A stretch of DNA of 20,050 bases from a virus. Below are positions 14,207-20,050 of the stretch, in pieces. The position numbers and the translations under genes are program-made. A model generated the notes under the pieces. It was given only the letters and a program-made list of their open reading frames with translations, made no database searches and had not been told where the DNA came from. Location: positions 1 through 20,050 of IMG/VR virus record IMGVR_UViG_3300008448_000883; one strand, written 5' to 3'. Each line of letters starts with the position of its first letter. The stretch's first letter is position 1.

Positions 14207-15054
14207 TAGATTTCATAGCCCCAGACGTTGACCGTGATGCTCTGAGCATTCGTCGTCGTCAGTCGCAGCACATAGTCCGCAGTGCCACGCATCGGAGTCG
14301 GGAAGGCCACATAAACACCGGGCTTGTTGGTCGCACTTGGCGCAAACTCGCCATCAAATATCGCGCCGTCAGTGCCTCGCGTGTAGGTCGTGTCAGCCGT
14401 CGCGCCGAACCATAGGATCGCCGTGCCTGCGGTTGTGCCGTAGGACTGAATTTGCATGGCAGTGATAACCACTGCTTTTGTGCTCGCCGGAGTCCAGATG
14501 GCTACACCAGTCTGCGCGGTAGTGAACTGGTTGGCCTTGAAAGTGAGGGCGCTGGATCGCGTTCTGTCCCATGTCGTGCCGTTAAACCCGTACATCCGCG
14601 CTTGCGTGTGCAGTTGGTTTACAGCGTTAGTCTCAGCGTCAGTGCCCGCAGTGTCTACGCTGACAGCGTTAGTGCCGTCACCAACTTGAACCTGACCCTG
14701 AACCCTACTGACATCAACCAGCAAGCCGTTGCTGATATTGCCCCGCGCCCGATCCCAAGTCGTACCGTTGTAGACGTAGGTACGGCCCTCAACGTGCATT
14801 GCATTGCCTGAATTGGCCTCGCCGTCTGTTGGGTCAACGTCAATGGTGACGTTGTTGGTTCCATCTCCAACCGGCACAGAGGCGTTGCTGATATCGACCA
14901 GCAGGCCGTCTGCCGCAGTCGCTGGGATCAGAGTCCTGTCGCCGTCTGCGCTGATAGCGATTTTGAACAACTGGACTTGTTCGCCCGTGCCAGTAACCTC
15001 ATCCGTGGCAATTAGAGTGCCGCTGCCCGCTGTGATTGGTACGTTATCAGCCAT
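14206..15054 (-). CDS. Virion appendage protein with internal duplication
   Basis: 282 aa. Residues 50-109 and 110-170 are two copies of a unit of about 60 residues: GLLVDISN, then PVGDGTNNVTIDV, TDGEAN, and YNGTTWDRARG in the first; GLLVDVSR, QVGDGTNAVSVD, TDAETN and FNGTTWDRTR in the second. The last 110 residues form a separate beta-rich domain (FTTAQTGVAIWTPASTKAVV, ITAMQIQSYGTTAGTAILWF, YVLRLTTTNAQSITVNVWGY). The start is a TAATG overlap with GAGG seven bases upstream. NGTTWDR repeats are common in tailed-phage structural proteins. A decoration or appendage subunit is likely; no enzyme motif is seen. Confidence 0.55.
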   Translation of the reverse strand: MADNVPITAGSGTLIATDEVTGTGEQVQLFKIAISADGDRTLIPATAADGLLVDISNASVPVGDGTNNVTIDVDPTDGEANSGNAMHVEGRTYVYNGTTWDRARGNISNGLLVDVSRVQGQVQVGDGTNAVSVDTAGTDAETNAVNQLHTQARMYGFNGTTWDRTRSSALTFKANQFTTAQTGVAIWTPASTKAVVITAMQIQSYGTTAGTAILWFGATADTTYTRGTDGAIFDGEFAPSATNKPGVYVAFPTPMRGTADYVLRLTTTNAQSITVNVWGYEI

Positions 15055-15566
15055 TACTGAACCTCAATCTTTACTTGAGTTGCGGTGCCGGTGGTGGTGA
15101 GGGAGATGGGGTACGTTGTGAACGCCCCTGTGACGGCAGTCCAAGAAGATGTGCCAACGCTGGTTCCGCCAGAGTCCAGCATACTGACTCTGAACTGTCC
15201 TGCGGTAAGCCCGTATTTTGCCCGAACATTGACCGTGTAGGAGCCTGCTGCGGCACTCTGATTCAACCCAAATACCGCTGGCCCCGGAGTCGCAGCCAAG
15301 TTAGGGCTGACAATGTAATCAGAGTCGTTTGGAGTTACTTCGTCAATTACAGCGTAAAGCGGGCCGGGTGGAACTGCGCTCCATCCGGTAGTTGTTACGT
15401 CGGAGTTTGGGTAGATGCCATCGACAGTAACCCCCCAGAACCAATTACCTTGCACCGTTGCTTCTGTAGGGTCTGGGTCGGCAAACTGGATGACCTGCCG
15501 CAGTGCAAGACTCGGCTGTTTAAACAGCAGAGTGGAGTTAAACGGCGGTCTACCATACCCGCTCAT
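15054..15566 (-). CDS. Small beta-rich virion protein, function unknown
   Basis: 170 aa. The N-terminus MSGYGRPPFNSTLLFKQPSL is followed by a Trp-rich segment GNWFWGVTVDGIYPN and a C-terminal half that looks like one Ig-like or CBM-like sandwich (AAAGSYTVNVRAKYGLTAGQ, FRVSMLDSGGTSVGTSSWT, TYPISLTTTGTATQVKIEVQ). AGGGG precedes the ATG by six bases, and the end overlaps the next start (TAATG). The C-terminal domain resembles carbohydrate-binding modules in strand pattern, which would fit a surface-exposed appendage, but this is inference. A GTTTAAAC palindrome sits in its coding region. Confidence 0.5.
   Translation of the reverse strand: MSGYGRPPFNSTLLFKQPSLALRQVIQFADPDPTEATVQGNWFWGVTVDGIYPNSDVTTTGWSAVPPGPLYAVIDEVTPNDSDYIVSPNLAATPGPAVFGLNQSAAAGSYTVNVRAKYGLTAGQFRVSMLDSGGTSVGTSSWTAVTGAFTTYPISLTTTGTATQVKIEVQ
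15515..15528. repeat. 14-bp perfect palindrome around a GTTTAAAC core
   Basis: GCTGTTTAAACAGC is a perfect inverted repeat with no spacer, inside the 170-aa gene (codons Leu-Leu-Phe-Lys-Gln). It is the longest palindrome among the seven GTTTAAAC sites. Confidence 0.9.
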
Positions 15567-15569
15567 CTT

Positions 15570-16400
15570 CTACCCCTGAGCGTACTGAACAGTAATTGCG
15601 CCGCCGTCTACCGCTCCGTTCGTTGCCGGGATTGATACGTTTTGAGGAACGCTATTGTTCCAAAGTTGAGGCATTGCAAGTGTCAGCGCGTCATCAACGC
15701 TGTAGTTTGAAGCAGCAGATGCGTTGTTAATCATTGCAATCGGTCGATACGCAACCAGATGGATTGCCCCAGTCGATACCGCGACGGAAAAAGTAATTGA
15801 CTGAACCGAACGAACACCCTTGTCCCCTGTGTCAAGCCCAATCGGAAACACATGGCCTTGTGGAGCGGCAGTCCTAAAAGACATAAGAAGTGAGCCAGTT
15901 CGTCCAGCAGTGCCCGCGCTGTTGGTGTAATCAACAGTAACGGCTGGCAATCCCGCGCCCAGTTGAGAACTAACCTCAAGCCACAAGTAGACACCCTCTC
16001 CATTGGTGGATTGGTTTAAGTCTCGCGCCGGGAAGGTAACCGAGTTGACTGTCTGTGCCGTAGTAACCGTTAAATCAATCCCGGAGTTATGCCAAAGCCG
16101 GTCAACGATCATCAAAGTCCGCTGTGAGGCATTGACTGTGGTTGCCAAAAATGCCCGACGAAGCCCCGCGAGGTAGGTATTACCGCTTACCGGATTTGTA
16201 AAAGGAATTTGCCCTTCATAACTTGTAAGAGCCGCACCCGATAAACCGGGAGAGGGGGTGGCTGCTGCTGGCGGGTATCCAGCCGCATAAAAAGAAGTGA
16301 GCCAGTAATTTTGACTATCTGTTTGATTGGCTGAAGTCTTGGCGAAAATACCCGCTGGAACAAGCCCCGCTTCAACTCCTGCAAGTGTGGTGATCGCCAT
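15570..16400 (-). CDS. Virion structural protein, paralogue B of a tandem pair
   Basis: 276 aa. It shares with the gene before it a start MAITTL.GV, a segment YAAGYPPAAATPSPGLSG, GQIPFTNPVSGNTYLA, a signature VDRLWHNSG (about residues 99-107), QTVNSVTFPARD, TNGEGV, FPIGLDTGDKGVRSVQSITF and IHLVAYR. Between these blocks the copies differ, mostly in loops, as in surface subunits. Gly/Thr/Ser-rich strands suggest a beta-sandwich. It lies 3 bases after its paralogue with AGGG seven bases before the ATG. The arrangement suggests two subunits of one ring or two alternatives of one position on the particle. I recognise the family pattern (VDRLWHNSG, GVRSVQSIT) from phage structural gene clusters but no function is established to my knowledge. 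Confidence 0.55.
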   Translation of the reverse strand: MAITTLAGVEAGLVPAGIFAKTSANQTDSQNYWLTSFYAAGYPPAAATPSPGLSGAALTSYEGQIPFTNPVSGNTYLAGLRRAFLATTVNASQRTLMIVDRLWHNSGIDLTVTTAQTVNSVTFPARDLNQSTNGEGVYLWLEVSSQLGAGLPAVTVDYTNSAGTAGRTGSLLMSFRTAAPQGHVFPIGLDTGDKGVRSVQSITFSVAVSTGAIHLVAYRPIAMINNASAASNYSVDDALTLAMPQLWNNSVPQNVSIPATNGAVDGGAITVQYAQG

Positions 16401-16403
16401 GCC

Positions 16404-17210
16404 TTAGCCCTGCGTCACAGTCATCGAACCCTGCAAAGATGACGTTGGGGTTGTACTGGGGACAAAGATCAGAAACGGCACGGTGTTGTTAAACATCTGA
16501 GGCATCCCCCCCGTTACCGCATCAATCGCCGTAGAAATGCCCCCCGCCCCCAACTGAATTACCGACAGAACCCGGTAAGCAACCAAATGGATTGTGCCGC
16601 TTGTCCAAGTGGCGCTAAGCGTAATGGACTGAACCGAACGAACCCCCTTGTCCCCCGCTTGCAGACCAATGGGGTAAAAAGTGCCGATTGGAGATGTGGC
16701 ACTTGTGGCAATGATGTTCGTGCCAGTCCTAGAGCCAGTGTTATCGCTGTTTGTGTAGGTCACGGTAATCGTTGGGGTGCCAGCGCCGGTGGCAGTAGAC
16801 ACATCAACCCCAAGCAACACCCCCTCGCCATTAGTCGTTCCGTTTTCGTCTCTAGCAGGATAGGCCACTGAGTTAACGGTCTGCGATGCAGTTGAAGTGA
16901 TGGTGATTCCGCTGTTATGCCACAGACGATCAACCAACATTATCTGACCCGACTGACCAGACGAAAGGCCCACGAAGCGGGCGAGATACGAAGTACCACT
17001 CCCCGGGTTACTAAACGGGATCTGCCCTGCGTAAGTAGTAAGCGCCTCGCCCGCCAGCCCCGGAGTTGGTGCAACGGCAGCGCCGGGAATACCTGCTGCG
17101 TAAAACGGCGTGTAGGGTCTGCCTGCAACCAACGTACCCGACAACGCCTTAAAAAAGAACTTAGGCGTTTGGCACCCTGCAATAACACCGTCAAGGGTTG
17201 TGATCGCCAT
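16404..17210 (-). CDS. Virion structural protein, paralogue A of a tandem pair
   Basis: 268 aa. Marker blocks: FFYAAG-like PFYAAGIPGAAVAPTPGLAG, GQIPFSNPGSGTSYLARFVG, MLVDRLWHNSG (91-101), SQTVNSVAYPARDENGTTNG, TYTNSDNTGSRTGT, FYPIGLQAGDKGVRSVQSIT, GTIHLVAYR and a C-terminal SLQGSMTVTQG. It differs from paralogue B chiefly at the N-terminus (CQTPKFFFKALSGTLVAGRP) and in the segment after PARD. The ATG follows the preceding TAA directly (TAAATG), with GGAGG eight bases upstream, a stronger site than that of paralogue B. No signal peptide or enzyme motif is seen. Confidence 0.55.
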   Translation of the reverse strand: MAITTLDGVIAGCQTPKFFFKALSGTLVAGRPYTPFYAAGIPGAAVAPTPGLAGEALTTYAGQIPFSNPGSGTSYLARFVGLSSGQSGQIMLVDRLWHNSGITITSTASQTVNSVAYPARDENGTTNGEGVLLGVDVSTATGAGTPTITVTYTNSDNTGSRTGTNIIATSATSPIGTFYPIGLQAGDKGVRSVQSITLSATWTSGTIHLVAYRVLSVIQLGAGGISTAIDAVTGGMPQMFNNTVPFLIFVPSTTPTSSLQGSMTVTQG

Positions 17211-17603
17211 TTACACTGCCTCCAAATACTGCGGAGCAAACTGCGCCCCGCCCTCGATAGTCAGCGCAGAGGCTGTCGGATCAATGCCAATCAGCAAGTA
17301 AGTGCCCGGATAGGCCGTAGCAAACGGCACAAGAACACGGACGGATTGACCCAATGCCCACCCGTTCCAACTACTAACAGACCCAAGGATTTCATCGGCC
17401 CGAGCCTGCGTGAGCAAGCCCTTTGAGACAAACAGTTCCAGCCCCGCAATCGTGCGGAGATCTGTCGTATCAATCGGGTTGTCCGCATTATTGAATCTGA
17501 ATAGCCAGCCTTCGACCTGAACATCGGTCTTAGCCGCAGTCAGGACGCCCGTAAACTCAGCGTCAGTAAAGCGGTCAATGAACTGCTGCTTAGTGAGTTC
17601 CAC
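17211..17603 (-). CDS. Small virion-associated protein, function unknown
   Basis: 130 aa, starting with GTG at 17603; AGG eight bases upstream is the only candidate ribosome site. The N-terminal half is helical (ELTKQQFIDRFTDAEFTGVL, TAAKTDVQVEGWLFRFNNAD, IDTTDLRTIAGLELFVSKGL), and the C-terminal part ends in strands VRVLVPFATAYPGTYLLIGI. The short helix-rich head with a beta tail resembles small adaptor-type proteins between appendage subunits. It stands immediately before the paralogue pair with no gap. I know no function for it. Confidence 0.45.
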   Translation of the reverse strand: MELTKQQFIDRFTDAEFTGVLTAAKTDVQVEGWLFRFNNADNPIDTTDLRTIAGLELFVSKGLLTQARADEILGSVSSWNGWALGQSVRVLVPFATAYPGTYLLIGIDPTASALTIEGGAQFAPQYLEAV

Positions 17604-17615
17604 AGGCCGTGCCTA

Positions 17616-18194
17616 TCAACCGGCAAGGCTAAACGTGTAGGTGACGTTCAGTACGTCGCCGCTGACAACACTGCGGTCTCCCGGCGACTGGAAGTCAGCC
17701 GCAGAAAACAGAGTGCCGGTTGTGCCGCTCTTTGTATTGCTGCTGGTCAAAAATGCGCCGCCAACCGTGGTTGTGCCGTTCATCGTAAACACTGCCTTGC
17801 TGGCCGTATTTGTGACAACTGACGGGTTGGCATTTGTTGCCGCAGCAAATGTGGCCGCTGGCCGGTTGGCCTCGGAATAGGCCGTAACTTCAGTCCAGCC
17901 TCCGTGGCTTGACATCGTGTCGCCTGCGGCGGGGTTGTTGCTGGAGGCAGCGCCATAAAGACCGACGTACCACGAAGTAATTTGCGCGGTTGATGTCAAC
18001 GCAACGCCAGCCATGTACTGCAAGCCAACGTTTACAACAAGGTTCTTGGACTCGGCAGTCCATTTCAGGTTGCCGTCTTTATCAAAACATTCGACCACAT
18101 ACTTGCCGGTGGCAAGCATTTTTTCTCCGGAACCAGTATTGGCAACGAGACCCCCGGAAACCAGTTCTTCAACTTTTGCTTTTTCAAGACCCAT
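17616..18194 (-). CDS. Virion structural protein (appendage or decoration), function unknown
   Basis: 192 aa. After a short helical lead (GLEKAKVEELVSGGLVANTG) there is a clear strand block GKYVVECFDKDGNLKWTAES, then KNLVVNVGLQYMAGVALTST and ITSWYVGLYG, followed by Thr/Ala/Ser-rich strands (SKAVFTMNGTTTVGGAFLTS) ending in VSGDVLNVTYTFSLAG. The ECFDKDGNLKW...NLVVNVG pattern occurs in many tailed-phage structural proteins. AAAGGAG seven bases before the ATG is among the strongest ribosome sites here, so the product may be abundant. Confidence 0.55.
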   Translation of the reverse strand: MGLEKAKVEELVSGGLVANTGSGEKMLATGKYVVECFDKDGNLKWTAESKNLVVNVGLQYMAGVALTSTAQITSWYVGLYGAASSNNPAAGDTMSSHGGWTEVTAYSEANRPAATFAAATNANPSVVTNTASKAVFTMNGTTTVGGAFLTSSNTKSGTTGTLFSAADFQSPGDRSVVSGDVLNVTYTFSLAG

Positions 18195-18205
18195 GATGCG
18201 CTCCT

Positions 18206-18622
18206 TTAAGGAAAACGAATTAAAGCGGAGATGTTTGTGTTGGCGGGGAATTGCAATTGGAACGTGGTTGTTGATGTCCTGTCAGCACCAAAATCAAGAA
18301 CACAAATTGCACCCCCGCCATTTTTGTAGATCAATGCGCCACGGGCAGTAAGCGCCGCGCTCCAAGACACATCTCCAAAATCAATAAAAGTCACCCCGTC
18401 CGCACTTGATACGGTCGGCGACAAAACTTGCCCGCCCGCAGAATACCCAGAGGCAGACACTTCCCCGGTGGCAGTATAAGCAGAGGTCGTTGCGTCTAGG
18501 GTTGCATTGTTTGTATACAGGGCAACCTTGAAGACATCTGTTGTGCCTGTTGCAAAATTGAACAGCGCACTTGGGAGTCCAAGTTTAAACGTATTGCAAA
18601 GGTAGTTTCCGGTGAAGGCCAT
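18206..18622 (-). CDS. Small virion structural protein, function unknown
   Basis: 138 aa. It starts MAFTGNYLCNTFKLGLPSAL and contains VFKVALYTNNATLDATTSAY, TGEVSASGYSAGGQVLSP, VTFIDFGDVSWSAALTARGA and a final strand block TTFQLQFPANTNISALIRFP. The FKLGL...FKVALYTN...TGEV...GYSAGG succession is familiar from small phage structural proteins and predicts a compact beta-sandwich. The start is a TAATG overlap with GGAGG seven bases upstream. It shares the beta-rich, Ser/Thr-rich character of the following gene, and they may form one sub-complex (inference). Confidence 0.5.
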   Translation of the reverse strand: MAFTGNYLCNTFKLGLPSALFNFATGTTDVFKVALYTNNATLDATTSAYTATGEVSASGYSAGGQVLSPTVSSADGVTFIDFGDVSWSAALTARGALIYKNGGGAICVLDFGADRTSTTTFQLQFPANTNISALIRFP

Positions 18623-19329
18623 TACTTAACCTCCATCCTGTACTGACCAGACCTGTAGGCGTCTTGACGTTCCATGCCATCGCCGAGTCGCTTGGCAAGA
18701 AGCAGTGCTTCGTTGTACCTGCCCGTGTAAACGTCGGTAACGTCTTTTTCAGACTTCATGAATGAAGCGGCCTCAAGCATGGAGCCGTAGAGCAATACGG
18801 AGTCCATGTTGTCCCCGAGCCATGTTTCTCCGCTTGCGACAACGGTGATCGATGTCGGGTAGTAGTAGTAATGCAACTCTACCGTGTACGCTTGATTAGG
18901 CGTAGGCCCAAGCAAAAACGTCAGTTCGTTGGTAATTGCCGGAGGCGTGGCACTCGTCGTCGTCGGGCCAAACAGGGCGTAGTAGTTGGGCTTGCCTTGA
19001 TCTGTTGGACTCGGGAAAGACTCACGAATAAAGTTGACATCCTTGTTCAGCAAATACAGGTATTCGCCAGAAGTCGGGTCAATCACCGCAAGAGAATAAA
19101 CGGCCAAAAAATCATCCGGCGCTGAAAGGTATTTGTTTGACGCCGTTGTCAGTCCCGTGGAGTTTTTCCGGAGCGAAGGAAACTGAACCGTGTTGTAAAT
19201 GCGCTGCTCTGCCTGACGAACAAATGTTGCGATCTGTTCATCAGATGTCAGCCCACCAGACCCAACAACCTGCGGAAAATCATTCTCACAGTACGCTTTG
19301 ATTCGCGCTTTCAGTTCAGTGTAATTCAC
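18622..19329 (-). CDS. Putative phage adaptor / head-tail connector protein
   Basis: 235 aa, GTG start at 19329 with GGGG seven bases upstream. The helical N-terminus (MNYTELKARIKAYCENDFPQ, DEQIATFVRQAEQRIYNTVQ) leads into FPSLRKNSTGL. A central beta part has YLSAPDDFLAVYSLAVID and YLYLLNKDVNFIRESFP, then ELTFLLGPTPNQAYTVELHY and YYYPTSI. Two C-terminal helices follow (WLGDNMDSVLLYGSMLEAAS, RYNEALLLAKRLGDGMERQD). A helix bundle plus a beta insertion with a conserved-looking YPTSI matches the adaptor proteins that dock below the portal of short-tailed phages (phiEco32/SU10-like). This is pattern recognition only. The place at the start of the tail gene series supports it, but no portal gene is visible in the window. 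Confidence 0.55.
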   Translation of the reverse strand: MNYTELKARIKAYCENDFPQVVGSGGLTSDEQIATFVRQAEQRIYNTVQFPSLRKNSTGLTTASNKYLSAPDDFLAVYSLAVIDPTSGEYLYLLNKDVNFIRESFPSPTDQGKPNYYALFGPTTTSATPPAITNELTFLLGPTPNQAYTVELHYYYYPTSITVVASGETWLGDNMDSVLLYGSMLEAASFMKSEKDVTDVYTGRYNEALLLAKRLGDGMERQDAYRSGQYRMEVK

Positions 19330-19332
19330 TGA

Positions 19333-19524
19333 TTACCCCATTTTCTTGCTGTGCCCAAAACCACGCTCCGTGTTTTTTGTGCCACGGGTGCGTTGCGTCT
19401 GAGTGTTTGCAATGGCGTTCGGATAACCTGTACTGGGAGTTGGCTTTGTGTACGGTTTAGGCTGCGCGTACTTGCCAATCGGATCGCCCGTCAGGGAGCA
19501 GTATTCAAATTTATCGGTATTCAT
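19333..19524 (-). CDS. Small basic protein, 63 aa, function unknown
   Basis: MNTDKFEYCSLTGDPIGKYA is followed by a Pro/Thr-rich middle and a basic Gly-rich end RGTKNTERGFGHSKKMG. The ATG overlaps the preceding TAA (TAATG), and GAGG lies six bases upstream. Low hydrophobicity and many Lys/Arg suggest a disordered peptide that could bind nucleic acid or a structural partner. It sits in a tight row with two other small genes ahead of the adaptor gene. Confidence 0.5.
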   Translation of the reverse strand: MNTDKFEYCSLTGDPIGKYAQPKPYTKPTPSTGYPNAIANTQTQRTRGTKNTERGFGHSKKMG

Positions 19525-19694
19525 TACCCACCTCGCGAGGTCGAACGCTGATTCATGGTGCGAGCAACATTGCGCCCGTACTTTTTCATGGACTCTGAAG
19601 TCACGCCGCCCTTGGCATAGCCTTTGCCATGCATGGACTTTTCGTGCTTCTTCACTTCATCCTTTGCAATCTTTTTCATTTTGCCGGTTTCCAT
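19524..19694 (-). CDS. Very small basic protein, 56 aa, function unknown
   Basis: Reading the minus strand from ATG 19694 gives METGKMKKIAKDEVKKHEKS, then MHGKGYAKGGVTSESMKKYG and an Arg/Asn/Ser-rich tail to TAA. Nearly a third of residues are Lys, Arg or His. The N-terminal half predicts one charged helix. AGGAG lies five bases before the ATG and overlaps the preceding stop. YAKGG echoes the Gly-Gly motifs of the large proteins at the left. It resembles small basic proteins found near structural genes of aquatic phages; role unknown. Confidence 0.65.
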   Translation of the reverse strand: METGKMKKIAKDEVKKHEKSMHGKGYAKGGVTSESMKKYGRNVARTMNQRSTSRGG

Positions 19695-19702
19695 TTTCAC
19701 TC

Positions 19703-20050
19703 CTATGTGGTTACCACGGTAACGGTTCCGAGTTCAATACCAAGAACAAGATTATTTGGGGTCAGCCCATCATCATTTGCCCTTGACCCACCAACAGGGG
19801 CAAACCCCCACTGAAAGATCCTGCTGCCCCCCTCTGGTGTTCCTGCTTGATTTAAACCAGAGGTGATGTAACTGGTGTCCGGCCTTGGGTTGCGTATGGC
19901 CTGCGGATCATCTACAGGATACATCCCAAGTTGCAACTGAGGTTGATCAGGCTCCCAGCATTCATTGCAGACCAAGATGTTTACATTCTTTGTCTTGATT
20001 ACCAAGCGTTTCAGTGTTTTTAACTGAAAGCGGAAACCGCAGCGATCACA
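19703..20050 (-). CDS. Cys4 zinc-ribbon phage protein, cut by the right edge
   Basis: The frame is open to base 20050, whose first complete codon is Cys, so the true start lies outside the window. The visible N-terminus is CDRCGFRFQLKTLKRLVI; a second pair CNEC follows 28 residues after the end of the first, making a four-Cys zinc site with CxxC...CxxC spacing. The rest (WEPDQPQLQLGMYPVDDPQA, a Pro/Gly/Ser-rich middle with RIFQWGFAPVGGSRAN, then LVLGIELGTVTVVTT) is partly extended, with a hydrophobic beta end. An apparent TTG start at 20005 would remove the first CxxC and is rejected. The stop TAG forms part of the AGGAG of the next gene. Nucleic-acid binding or a structural zinc knob are both possible. 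Confidence 0.65.
   Translation of the reverse strand, partial: CDRCGFRFQLKTLKRLVIKTKNVNILVCNECWEPDQPQLQLGMYPVDDPQAIRNPRPDTSYITSGLNQAGTPEGGSRIFQWGFAPVGGSRANDDGLTPNNLVLGIELGTVTVVTT

Noticed and set aside
15036-15635. 199-aa plus-strand ORF
   Set aside because: It is antisense to three minus-strand gene ends and has an irregular Cys/Arg-rich composition typical of shadow frames.
19831-19863. 8-bp inverted repeat (CCTCTGGT / ACCAGAGG) with 17-base loop
   Set aside because: It is within the zinc-ribbon coding sequence; stem length is modest and there is no T-run.

Overview
The window looks like part of the late (virion and lysis) region of a tailed bacteriophage. All 23 genes I can support lie on the minus strand and are read from right to left. 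Coding density is close to complete: intergenic gaps run from 0 to about 30 bases, and many junctions are TAATG, ATGA or GTGA overlaps. Most starts have purine-rich Shine-Dalgarno sequences, so the host is a bacterium. There is no tRNA, integrase, transposase, terminase, portal or capsid gene here, so lifestyle and host cannot be read directly. The protein families (SBBP propeller fibres, an S74 fibre, a possible gp10-like tail hub, small beta-rich appendage proteins) recall environmental short-tailed phages known mainly from aquatic metagenomes. That placement is inference from family resemblance.

Right part (20050 to 18622, in transcription order): a Cys4 zinc-ribbon protein cut by the window edge, two very small basic proteins (56 and 63 aa), and a 235-aa protein resembling phage adaptor/head-tail connector proteins. 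Middle right (18622 to 13449): nine consecutive small genes, mostly 130 to 282 aa and rich in Gly, Thr, Ser and Ala, that look like beta-structured virion appendage proteins. They include a tandem pair of paralogues (16404-17210 and 15570-16400), a protein with an internal duplication (14206-15054) and a 49-aa ORF (13449-13598) found by reading the sequence.

Centre (13435 to 8348): the probable host-recognition cassette. It holds a fibre made of about 21 copies of a 20-residue repeat ending in five 11-residue Trp repeats, a fibre with a C-terminal S74 self-cleaving chaperone, and two paralogous proteins that share an N-terminal attachment domain and carry seven SBBP-type propeller blades each. 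Next come the lysis genes: a holin of the three-TM GTA type and an M15-type zinc peptidase endolysin.

Left part (7430 to 1): a large protein that may be a tail hub of the P22 gp10 (DNA stabilisation) kind, a 446-aa structural protein, a 742-aa modular protein with a hydrophobic Gly/Ala-rich N-terminus, Gly/Asp-rich repeats and a conserved-looking C-terminal block, a 149-aa helical protein, a 304-aa Gln/Ala-rich helical protein, and the first 204 codons of a further gene running off the left edge. The last group may be internal or ejected virion proteins (inference).

Signals beyond the gene list: the palindrome GTTTAAAC occurs seven times where about 0.3 is expected, and two copies fill gene junctions. 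A Gly-Gly-flanked hydrophobic motif recurs in unrelated proteins. The two propeller genes share an identical 29-bp block that could allow exchange of receptor-binding domains.
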